The translations under genes and the position numbers were made by a program. The notes beneath the pieces are model-generated. The model had not been told where the DNA came from and made no database searches. It saw only the letters and a list, made by a program, of their open reading frames with translations. DNA of 64,000 nt, taken from positions 12,338,586 to 12,402,585 of the forward strand of contig NC_037644.1 in NCBI RefSeq assembly GCF_003254395.2, given 5' to 3'. Numbering within the stretch: position 1 is the first letter of the stretch; every line of letters starts with the position of its first letter. Shown here one piece after another: positions 25,687 to 38,046 of the stretch. The DNA is from Apis mellifera. Lineage: Eukaryota > Arthropoda > Insecta > Hymenoptera > Apidae.

Positions 25687-28600
25687 ATGGCCGCCCTGCC
25701 ATCACCCACGCAGGTATATTTTAATTTTTATAATTTTATCAGACTATAATATTCGATATGTTAAATTTATTATTATCAATTGATTTCTTTTTTAAATTTA
25801 TTTTTCTTTCATGCAAAAATAATATCAATTTTACCATGCATTTTTGAATATGATCTATTTGTATTGTCGATTACTTAAACTTCTTTGACAATACAAATAA
25901 TTTTTTAATAAATTGACTAAATTATTTTATTTTCTTTGAATATTTCTTAATAAAATTTTTTAATAAAACTGTTGCAATTAATATGAAATATTAATTTTAT
26001 TTACGTATTTGTTAATGTTAATATAGCATATATTTTCGGTAATAATTTTATATACATAAAATTTAGATAAAATTTATGAATTATTTAAACTCAAAATTAT
26101 TATATAATATTTTATAATATAATATAATTTTTAATATAATAAGTATAATAAATTTTTGTTTTGCAGGTGGCTGGAAGCCATACTGCTATATATGAGGCTT
26201 ATTATAACCAGGTATATTTTGATGATTTTCTTATATTATTTTTAAATTTAAATAATTTAAAGTTAAATATTTGAATAATTTCTTACAAAAAAATATGTTA
26301 AATATAATTCTATTTAAAGGTGGATCCAAATGGATATGGACGTATTGGGGCAATGGAAGCTGCAAGATTTCTTAAGAAATCTCAGCTAAGTGATGTTATA
26401 TTAAGTAAAATATGGGATATGGCAGATCCACAGTCACGTGGTTCATTAGACAAGTCTGGTCTTTTTGTTGCTCTTAAACTTTGTGCATTGGCTCAAGCAG
26501 GAAGAGATCTTAATATGTCAAATTTAAATATAGAATTACCACCTCCAAAAATGGTAAATTGTTATATTATTTAATATATGAAATAAGATATCATATTTAT
26601 TATTGTTATTTATTTTTAGGGTGATATTCCTATAATATCCCAAAAAAATGTTATAAACACTTTACCAGTAATAACATCTGTCAATAATGGAGATTGGTCC
26701 ATTAAACCTTCAGAAAGAGCCAAATATGATCAACTTTTTGATAGTTTGCAACCTTCAAATGGATATATACCTGGTAATAAAGTAAAAGATGTTCTTATGG
26801 ATAGTAAACTTCCTTTAGATACACTTGGAAAGATTTGGGATCTTGCAGATATGGATAAAGATGGTATGCTGGATAGACATGAATTTGTTGTTGTAAGTAA
26901 TTACTTATACAACATATAAGATTTAAAAATCATAATAAATAAATTCCTTAAATCTTTTAATATAGTTTGATGTTATTTATTTAATGCAGGCTGTTCATTT
27001 AGTATATAAAGCTTTAGAGAAATATGCTATACCAAGTGTACTTCCACCAGAATTAATGCCACCAGGGAAAAGAAAAGATTCTACTGCACCAATATCAAAA
27101 TCTCCTGCACCAATGAGTGTAATAACAACAGTTCCACCACCAATTCCACCTTTACCCAATGTATCTTCAATGAAGAATATGACTGGTTTGGATATAACAA
27201 AGGTATTTTAATTATAATAAAGTAAAAAATTAAAAATTTTAAATTTCAATATATATAATTTAGATAAATATGCAATGGGTAATTTCATCTGAGGATCAAA
27301 TAGCAGCAGATAAACTTTTTTTGCAAGCTGATTTAGATATGGATGGATATGTCTCAGGTATTGAAATCAAAGATGTCTTCCTTCAAAGTGGACTTCCACA
27401 AACTGTATTAGCTCATATATGGTATATATATATATATATATATATATTTTAATTATTTACTGATAAGTAAGAAATAAAATTTTTTAATTATTTATTTTAT
27501 TTACTTTTTAGGAGTCTTTGTGATACATGTCAAAGTGGAAAGTTAAATAAAGAACAATTTGCTTTAGCCATGTGGCTTATTAAACAAAAGCTTAGAGGTA
27601 TTGAGCCACCTGCAACTTTAAGCCCTGATATGGTACCACCTTCTATGCGGAAACCATCTGAATCTATTGTGGTAAATATCTTTTTATATGAAAATTTTTA
27701 TTGAATATAATTTTATTGAATAATTTTTATAATTTAATATAATATGATATATACAAATATATATTTGTATATTAATTTAATATTTTTAAATTATTATTTT
27801 AAATATAAAATATACAGTTAATACAGTTAATGTATTGTAATACGTTTACGAGCTTGAAATACTCTCCAAAATAGAATCATGAATACAATAATTATTAGAA
27901 TTCCACCAACTATAATTATGCTATAATTTGTTTGAAGTTCTATTTCTCCTGTTACATTTAATTTTATTACACTAACAATTTTATTTCTTTGCCAACAACT
28001 GTAAACAAAATTTTTATGAAATATGATCATGAATTATTTTAAAAATTTATTGTTTAATTTGATAAAGTTAAATAATTATTTACCTATAGATATTTGTATC
28101 TTCAAATTTCAAAGATTTGAAAATTATATGCATTTGTGAATTAATATAAATTCTTCCTTGAGATTGATCTCTAATAATAGATGGATTTAAAACATTGTCA
28201 TCTATTTTCCAAATAATTGGTATATCTGCATTTAAGTTTCTGAAAAATTTGATAAAATTTGAATATATTTTTTTAATTTTTAATGTCATTTTACCCTAGA
28301 CATATAAGAGTTGCTTTTTTATCATATTTTTTATAAATTGTTGTACGTATGACTGGTAATAATGGAGCAGGCATCCCTTGAATCATAGAATATATACCAG
28401 CACTGTTATTTGCACTTTCAAGCACATTTCCTTTCTTATCTCTTATTTCAAATATTTTATTCTCTAAACATTTTACCTGTTAACAAATTATCTATATTTG
28501 ATTTATATATATAATATATAAATATTACATAAAATTTTTTTTAATATTTAATAATACTTTGCAATAATGCACCATAATTTCTGTTTTTCTATCATTAATT

Positions 28601-30700
28601 TTTGAAATATTCAAAGCTTTTGGTAAATATTTACTTTTACATGGTATTCTGTTCCTAAATAAACGTAAAACTATTTTGATTTTATTATTCACACTTTCAT
28701 TTATAATTTGATTTTGAACTGTTTCTATTGTTTCATTTTTTTTATCTATAGCTAAATATTATTATATTATAAATTAATGTTATATTAGATTTTTTATTAT
28801 AAATATTTATTATGTAGTAATAAAAAAAATATACTTTGTCTTTTATGATTTTCCAACTGTTTTTCTTCTATTACATTTTTCTTAATAATTTGCTCATGTG
28901 AAGAAAGAGTGCAGTATCCATATCGTATTTTTTTACCAATTGCATTACATTTAGAACACAAAGACCATTTAGTCCACATTGTATAAATATTTAAATTATA
29001 TTCTGGGATAACCTCTTGCGGCATTGCATGAAGCATGTTAGGTGCTGTTGTAGGATATACAGTTCTTATTCCTTCAAGATCAGTATCAATAGATATATAA
29101 TAATATATTGATATTGTATCTTTAAATTTGCACCAGTATTGACCAGCTTGATCAGACTAAAAAAATTTTCATGTTAATGTAATAAAAATATTTCTAATAA
29201 TTTGTACCTTAATGTTACGTATCATTAATGCTCTATCTTCTGAAATAAATATATTGTCTGTTTCATCTATAAGTCTATTTGTTTCATTATTAGCAGTATT
29301 ATTGAAATACCATTCTATATTATTGCTAATATATATTTCAATTGGAGATATACATATTTGACATTTTAATCTGAAATTTATATTTTATTATTTATTATTT
29401 AATTATTATATTTATATTTAATCATTTTATTATTAAAAATTAGTAATATAAAAAATTTTTCATCATACATACGTGATTAATGTTCCTATTAAAACTTCAT
29501 AAGTTATTGGATACATAATTCTTTCTGGTCCAATTTCATTATATGTTTCTTTTAAACATTTATAATATTCTTGCCATAACTCTTTGTGTATTTTTCTAAG
29601 TGTTTCATTTGCTTTTGGATATTCATATTCATTAATATCAAGAAGTAAATCACTCCCTTTATGTAAATAAAAATTTATTATATTTTTGAGAAGAAATTAT
29701 TAAAAAAAATTATTACCTTGTTGTTTGTTCAATACTTGACTTATTTTTTTACGAATTTGATTATATTTTTTCCATAAATTTATTCCTATCGTAAAATTAA
29801 AAACTATATACAATAAATATAACAGCAATTTTAAATGCATAGCAGTTTGTTTTATAATATTTCAAATGAAGCTTGATATTCGATTTTCAATTTTTTATAT
29901 ATTTATTTAATTTTTTATATTGAAATTAAGAAATATGTCAAAAGATTATAAACATAATTTAAATCCAACATTGGGCATGTCCTTATTGCATAAGAAAGAA
30001 AAAGATTTGGATATGAGAGATTGTATAAAAATTGTATCTCTTTCAATAAATTATAAATCACCTACAGCTATTTTAAAAAAAGAAAAAACAAAAAATATTA
30101 TATTTGCAAAACAGTTACAAACAGAAGCAAGAAAAGCAAAATTAAAATCTTTGTATGGTACAGATGATCCTCGAAAAATCAAATTTAAAACTCGTCGCGA
30201 ATATATAGAAGAATTCATAATGAATACATTGAATGATAGTACCTTTATTTCTATAAATTGATCTAACATTAGATATATAATAGATCGGAAAATTATATAT
30301 TTTCGTTAATAAATTCTAATGAGAAAGAAGTTTAATTTTTTTTTACCATTAATTAATAAAAAAAATATGTTAAACATATAAAAAGAATTTAAATTATTTA
30401 GTCATTTCTTATAATTAATATAATATTTCATTTATTGTAAAAAAATATATTAATAAAAAAATATTTAGTTATAACATAAATATGACAGTGTCTTAATTAT
30501 TTTATATAATATGATTATATAAATAATACAAACATAATAATACAACATTTTTAAAATATAGATTATATTTAAATTTTGGTTTACTTATTTTTGTTTCTTA
30601 AAGATGCAAAACGTATTTATAAAATATTTATTCATTTATGCATATAAGTCATAATTTTATAAATATATCTTATATTTTTTAAATATATTTTATTTTTTTT

Positions 30701-30733
<33 letters not shown>

Positions 30734-32991
30734 AAAATGCACTTTAATTTTTAGGAAAACAATAATATATCTGGTTATTCAAATCCAGAATTGGACATGA
30801 TAAGTAAAGATATAGCAGAACTTGTAAAAGAGAGACAAAGTATGGAACAAGACATAGCACAAAAAGAAGCTGATATAAAAATAAAGAATGGTGAAATTAA
30901 AAGTTTACAAAGCGAATTGGATACATTGGCTGCTACGTTGAAACAATTGGAAAACCAGAAAGGTGAAGCACAAAAACGATTGAATGATTTGAAGGCTCAG
31001 GTAAATAAAATTGTAATATGATATATTTAGATTATTTGCTTGTTGAATGTATAGCTTTGCTTTCACATGACATTAGAAATGTATATTTGTGATTTGTATA
31101 TAATGCTTTTGTTAAAATATGTAAATAATTGTATTACAATTTTTATAACTTAGAAATTATTACTTGATATAAATTAAGGTTTAAGAATATAATATTGCAT
31201 ATTATTTTATGACATTATATTTTTTAATAAATATTAAAAATAGTTTAAAAATAGTTAATAAAAAACAAAATAGTTAACAATTAAAAAGAAATATAAAGAA
31301 ATATGAGAATTCTTTATTAATTTAGTATTCTATAATTTTTTTTATATTTTATAATATAATTAATTATAATTATTATATTTTACATAATTATAATTTTTTA
31401 AATTATTTCTGTTAATTTATAATTAATAATTTTTTTAAATATTTTTTATATATATGATTTTTTCTTATATAAATATAATTTATATTTTATAATAGATAAA
31501 TATTTATCAATTTATTTCTTATTTTATTTTGTAATATATATATAGATTTTTCATTATGATTTAGTTTTATTATGTTTGACTTGTAGAAGGCAGAAGTAGA
31601 TAAAGATTTGAGTGAGATCGAGCAGAAGATACATGAGGAACAAAAAAAGGTACATAAAAATTGTTATTTTTAATAAAAGAGGTATGGTTGTAATATGCAG
31701 ATTTTATTTCTTACTTTTATGAAGTAAAAATTCTTTAGTATTAGTAATATTAATAAATAATATGATAAAGTTAACATAACATTTTTTCTTATAATAATAA
31801 CAATAAAATTAAAAATATTTAAAATAAAATCAAGTCATGTTTTGTATTTTAATCATATATAGAAAAACATGTACAAATTATATGGAATTTTAGTTATATC
31901 TATGTAAGCATGTATAAAATATAATAAAAAAAATGATTTATTGTATATTATATCTCAGTTTAAAAATGCTTTATTTTGTTATTTATATTGTATAATTAAT
32001 GCTAGTGCTTTGCTGTATTGCATGGTAAATTAGTTATAGCATAAATTGTCATAAAAAAATTATATTTGTTTGCAATTCTTTATTTAAGACTCCAATCTAG
32101 AAAAGATTTTTTAAAGTATTAAGTAAATTTATCTTATTAAAGTAAATTTATCTGTTATATTTAATCAAAATTGTATTAGATTTGTACTAGATTTGAGTCT
32201 TAAATATAATATAATATTTATATTTATATTTATATTTAATATAATTTAATAAAATATTTTCTATATTATTTTATATTATTAATATTTTATAATAAATAAT
32301 TTTGTCAATAATACATCTTGTGTTAATAATAGTAACATTATATAGTATGTTATACATTATTAACAATATATAATATGTTTAATGTATAAATCTATTTATA
32401 TATAAATGAAAATAAATTTCATTTAATTATATATATAAGAATACTTAATCCATAAATTGTATATATATTAAATGCATACATACATGTATATAAATAATAC
32501 ATTATACAAACATATTTTTAAATATAAATTATAAAAAATGAAAATTTTTATATATAATTCTTCTTTTAATATAAAGAATTAATTTTTATATATTTTATTA
32601 TTAATAATAGGTTGATAAATTACGTCAACAAGCAGAAGAGCAAGAATCAGTATTGCGTACTCAAGAAGAAGAACTAAATTTTAAACGACAAGAATTAGAA
32701 GGCTTGAGACAAGAAGAGCAGCAATTAGAACAGCAGCAAAATAAAAGCAGGGACCAATTAAACGAACTTACTAAAAATTTACAGGATACTCAGCTGCAAA
32801 TTTGTCAAGCAAAAGCAAAAATTACTCATTTACAAGAACAACAACGCCAAATGAGTGATGCAATTGCACTTTATGACTCTGCACTCGCAGCAGGAGATGC
32901 CACTCTTGTACCTGATACTAGTCTGCAATTTAATCCTGAAATTGAAAATTTAGAGTATGTGTATATGTATATATATAAATACTATTTTTAA

Positions 32992-33041
<50 letters not shown>

Positions 33042-35780
33042 GTTATAATGATATTTCATTACTTTTATGTAAAAATCTATAGATATGAAAAGACGAATGA
33101 GGAAGACAAAATTCAAAATAAGAAAAACGTTTCCTTTTCTAAAACAAATGAAAAAACATTAGATGGATTTGAACAAGATCCTTTTGCAGAAGCATTTAAT
33201 GTATCAACACCAGATCCATTTGGAAATGCATTTTCATCTCCAAGTATCACTGTAAGATTTTTTAATTTAAATAATTATTTATATTAGTTATATAATAAAT
33301 AATATAATTTAATAATATTCTTATATTCATAATTATAGGGAGGATTCACAGCTGATCCATTTAGTGTATTTGATGATAACAATATCGCAAAGCAAGATCC
33401 ATTTGATCCATTTGGAGATGGAAAAAGAACTGACACTAAAACTACTTCTACAACGGCAGTAAGTTATTAAAGAAATTTTATATAAAATATTTATTTGATT
33501 CATTTATTAGCTTTTTTTGTTTTAGACAACAAAAGATCCATTTGGAGATGATCCATTTGCAAATCTTCATGCTCCACCTCGACCAGAAAGTCCTAGTCCT
33601 GCTCTTCCTCCAAAAAAAGCAAAACAACCACCACCACGACCAGCACCTCCAAGACCAGCTCAAGGACCTACTGGTCCTTTACGAGCAGCACCAGCACCAC
33701 CTACTCCTTCTCCTACTCCTGATCCTTTTGCAAATGCTTTCTCTACTCAGCAAGGAATTATGGATAATAATAACAGCAATAATTTTAATACATCTACTGG
33801 ATTTGCAGATTTTGCTAATTTTGATTCCAAGGTACGTATTTTCAAATTTTCAGATTTGGTATGATATTGTTGAAAATTATATTCTAATTCTAATAATTAT
33901 AATAATAATAGTAGAACAATTATTTTTTTTGACATTCTTAATTATAATGAATTCTTTATTTTTTTTTTTTTTTTTTTTTTTGTTTTGTTTAAGTGTTCCC
34001 ATATATCTTCCTGGCCATATCCTTTCCTTCCCCAGATTTGTGAATCTCTAGTATGTTATACATTATTCACTGTATATTTTAAATATAGTTATTTTTAATG
34101 CAAAGTAAAATATATTGACATGAATAAAATATAATTTTAAATAAAATATTTGTTTAAATAATAATATAAATAATTATTTACATTTATGGAAAGATATTTA
34201 ATATATAATAATGCATCATTTCAATATATTACAATATTATTTTGTAAAATATATTAATATCAGAAAAAGATTAATTATATATATTTTTTGTTTTATATTT
34301 AGGTAGAAGCTGCACAATTTTCAGTTTATTCATTGACCTGGCTCCTGGAGCATGATGTCTACAAATTAATTTGTTCTCATTATTTCAGTATTATGTTTTC
34401 TTTTTATGATACTGCATGACAATTTTTATATTATTTAATTATTTATAATACTCACAAAAAATATTTGTACAATTAATTAAATCCAAGTAATTTCATATCA
34501 TTAGTAAAATTTTATATCATTACAATAATTTAATGCTATAGGAATGAAAAACATATATTAAGAAAATCTTTCATTGAAAATTAAATATATGTACAAATAT
34601 TTTTTATAGTCACTATATATTTAAATAATTATATAAAATGTTCGAGTTTATTTACTAATTATGTTTTACATAATATTATTTAATTTATTTAATTATTAAT
34701 GTTATTATTTAATATTATTTATATTAAATATTCTATTAGTAAAAATTATTCATTTTTTTATTTTTTATTTTTTGTTTTTTGAATTTATTATACATTTATT
34801 ATAATTATATATAATATATAATAGCAACGGATTAATTTAATAAAACATTGTAGAATATATATAATTTTTCATATTTTTATAATAAAATTAAATCAACTCG
34901 AATATTTTAAATATTTTATTTGCAATTCGATCTATTTTAATATTCAACAGCAGCCATGGACCAGCAGTTTGATGATAATCAGCGGTTTTTGCGATATTCT
35001 TTCTGCCTTTTCAGTAAACGAAAATTGACCACTGAAAAAAACATGCTTCAGCCGGAACCAACACTGAATCGTACGGCACCACCCAGACCAACCAGCAGAA
35101 CACATACAGTATCAACGGTAACTTCAAAGCTGCCTGACTTCACGGAAGATCCCTTCAGAGACTATCGATATGAAGACCTTTTTAATATAGCAGATCCTTT
35201 CGCCGACGATACAGAAGATTTCAATGCAAATAAAAATGAAACAACGGCAGGCAATGCAGATCCATTTAGTTATGGAACAATTTCAGCACTTTCGCGTAAA
35301 AATTCATTTACAAAAAGCTTTGATACTGATTTTTCAAATACTTTATCTTTCACTAAAAACAAGATTGATAAAGATAATGCTAAATTCGATACTGATTTCG
35401 TGAAAGCATTTTCTGATGACAACCGAAATATAAAGACCATTGAATCCGATGCATTTTCAAATATCAAGATAAAAACGATCGATATAGATGAAGCATTTTC
35501 TACTAAGAATGAAAAATCTACTAGAAGACACGGACAAGATTTAGCACACAATAAATCTAAAAGTTTTAGTTTTAATGATAAAAAATCTAAAAGTGAAATT
35601 GGTAAAATTTGGAACGGCAATAACACACCTTTAACATTAAGCGAAGAAGAACAATTTGTTTGGGCATCCCAACAAAGTTTAAAGACCGAAGAAGAAAGGC
35701 GTAGACGCAAAAAACAAGAAGAAGCGGAATTAGCTTTAGCTCTTGAACTAAGTAAACAAGACAAATCTGGAAAATTATAA
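25687..35780 (+). CDS. Eps15: Eps15/EPS15L1 endocytic adaptor (EH domains, coiled coil, DPF, UIMs)
   Basis: Exons: 25687-25713, 26167-26211, 26320-26553, 26620-26892, 26990-27202, 27264-27421, 27512-27671, 30755-31000, 31587-31649, 32611-32954, 33083-33251, 33339-33458 and 33526-33831. These sum to 2358 bases (786 codons, phase kept). A last coding block at 34956-35780 is open in one frame to the TAA. Three EH domains lie at residues about 15-102, 125-220 and 265-360, with EF-hand loops such as DMDKDGMLDRHEF. A heptad-rich coiled coil covers 378-600, then come many DPF motifs (AP-2 appendage ligands). The C-terminus has two ubiquitin-interacting motifs: SEEEQFVWASQQS and EEAELALALELSKQ. Eps15 binds NPF proteins, AP-2 and ubiquitinated cargo at clathrin pits. 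The junction from exon 33526-33831 (ends phase 0) into the last block is unresolved. The clearest acceptor just upstream is out of frame, so the start of the last exon is uncertain. Intron 27672-30754 contains two other genes. Confidence 0.92.
27827..29840 (-). CDS. FAM187-like Ig / TSP1-like single-pass membrane protein, nested in Eps15 intron
   Basis: Eight coding exons on the minus strand: 29840-29717, 29656-29473, 29370-29208, 29156-28835, 28751-28558, 28476-28295, 28239-28084 and 27998-27827. They sum to 1497 bases, giving 498 residues. In order: an N-terminal signal peptide (MHLKLLLYLLYIVF); a first Ig-like region ending in DQAGQYWCKF; a W-T-K-W-S-x-C-S-x-C segment resembling a thrombospondin type 1 start (MWTKWSLCSKC); IPCKSKYLPKAL and MVHYCK cysteines; a second Ig-like domain (ATLICLGN...IIWKID...FEDTNIYSCWQRN); then a transmembrane helix (SIIIVGGILIIIVFMILFW) and a short basic tail. 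Ig, W-x-W-x-x-C-x-x-C, Ig ending in Y-x-C-W, then TM is the arrangement of FAM187 proteins. The function of the insect family is not known to me. It lies wholly within an Eps15 intron on the opposite strand, 94 bases from the divergent gene at 29935. Confidence 0.75.
29841..29934. promoter_or_regulatory. Compact bidirectional promoter inside Eps15 intron
   Basis: Only 94 bases separate the start codons of the FAM187-like gene (-) and the 108-residue gene (+). Both core promoters and 5'UTRs must fit here unless transcripts overlap. The sequence is AT-rich with no CpG enrichment. Inferred from gene layout. Confidence 0.5.
29935..30261 (+). CDS. Small single-exon protein of unknown function, nested in Eps15 intron
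   Basis: A 108-residue frame from ATG to TGA without introns. Composition is unlike random AT-rich frames: Lys/Arg-rich and probably helical, with NYKSPTAILKKEK, AKQLQTEARKAKLKSLYG and RREYIEEFIMNTL. No signal peptide or membrane segment is visible. The A-x-K-Q-L-x(4)-R-x-A-x-L-x-x-L pattern and small size weakly recall CFAP141-type ciliary microtubule inner proteins, but I do not claim the homology. It is divergent from the FAM187-like gene with 94 bases between start codons, so the two may share a promoter and an expression pattern. An in-frame TTG 15 bases upstream gives no better start than this ATG. Confidence 0.6.
   Translation: MSKDYKHNLNPTLGMSLLHKKEKDLDMRDCIKIVSLSINYKSPTAILKKEKTKNIIFAKQLQTEARKAKLKSLYGTDDPRKIKFKTRREYIEEFIMNTLNDSTFISIN
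34303..34419 (+). other. Possible alternative terminal exon of Eps15
   Basis: An acceptor (TATATTTAG) at 34302 opens a 38-codon frame ending in TGA at 34417-34419, in phase with the preceding exon 33526-33831. Its encoded start VEAAQFSVYSLTWLLEHD is more GC-rich than the intron around it. If used, Eps15 would lose its UIMs. It could also be chance. Confidence 0.3.
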
Positions 35781-36605
35781 ATTTTATCAGTAAAATATTT
35801 TTTTTTCAATTTATTTGATTGAAAACATATATATATTGAAACATATATATATATATACATATATATTTTTTCGGGCACAACGATTTTACGGATCTTAATA
35901 ACAAAATTAGAACTGAGCATATATGATATGTTAAGTTATTATTATTATTATTAATGACTATAAGATCTGTGCTAATGAAGGCTATGAAAGATAATCTGTA
36001 ATGCTTATTTTTAATACTATTTAGTATATCAATCGCTGTGACATATTAATAAAAAATATTTAAAAAAAAGAAACAGAAATAAAAATTGATCAGATACATG
36101 TTTTCAACAATCTATAAAAAACATTTTAATTATGCAAAATCAAAATACATTTCATCGCATATAAGATTGGTTAAATTTTGATTTATTCGATTTTCATTCA
36201 ACACGAGACAAATATTGAACTATATTCTTACAATTAAACCATTGATGCATTAAATGTTATACAAATATTTAAAAAAAAATTACATTAAATCATGCGCTCT
36301 TTTCGACACTCTAGTTTATCACAGAGACGATTTTGTAAAAAAAAAAAAAAAGGGAGAAGAAGAAAAGATTAATCATTGCCTTGCAATATCTAATTCTAAG
36401 ATAATGACATTTACTTATATACTCGTAGCTGATTGTACACTATTGCTAACTTAATTAGCATATAAAAACAAAATATAATGGCAGATTATTGGATTGACAA
36501 TAAAAAATGTTATGTACTTGTATTCTGTGAGTTCAAAAGAGGAATAGTAATATAAATGATTATCATTTGAAACAAATGAATGATTCTGAACATCATTATA
36601 TAAAA

Positions 36606-36660
<55 letters not shown>

Positions 36661-37373
36661 CATCTGTACATTTGCGAATAGCAGCGTAATATAACATTTT
36701 TATTTGTTTGATCTACATTATAAATGATATCCTATGCATGATATTCAAATTCGGTATTTGTCTTTGCTAATATTTATCAAAATTGAATAAGTAACATAAA
36801 AACATAAATTCTGGCTATATAAATATTAATAGATAGAAATGTACATGATATATTATTAAAAAATATTACTATTATTATAGTAAGCTTTTCAATATATTAT
36901 TATTATGTATAAAAAGAAATTACAAGTTAAGATACAAATTTTGTGTTTCTTTAAATAGTATTAAAATGTAATGAAAACAAAATGAAATTTCTTGTTTTGT
37001 TTAATAGAATATGAATTTATTGAGCAGATGAATAAAAGGTGCAAATAATAAAAAATGATATTTGTTATGTTGAGTAATGTAAGCGAACCGTTTTATAATG
37101 TTTGTGAGAATGCCGTCTGATTCAGCCTTTGGTCTTAGTACGTCCTAAAGAAATAAGGTGTTCAGAAAGAGCGTAGCTCCATGTTTGTCATCGAAAATCC
37201 TGCGTAGCATGGTATTCGAATCAAATAGAAAGGGCCACGTTTATCTTTACTTTTATTAATATAGTTATATAACTTTACAACGACAACGTATTACATAGGC
37301 TGTAAATATTATTGTCTATATTATTTCATGATAATTATTATGATAATTATGTTATGATATAGTGTTTTTATAA
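35781..37373. other. Eps15 3'UTR and gene-free sequence
   Basis: AATAAA at 36048-36053 is a candidate Eps15 poly(A) signal. The rest is AT-rich with an (AT)n tract at 36608-36657. A higher-GC island at 37080-37245 is discussed as a finding. No coding gene is supported. Confidence 0.5.
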
Positions 37374-38046
<673 letters not shown>

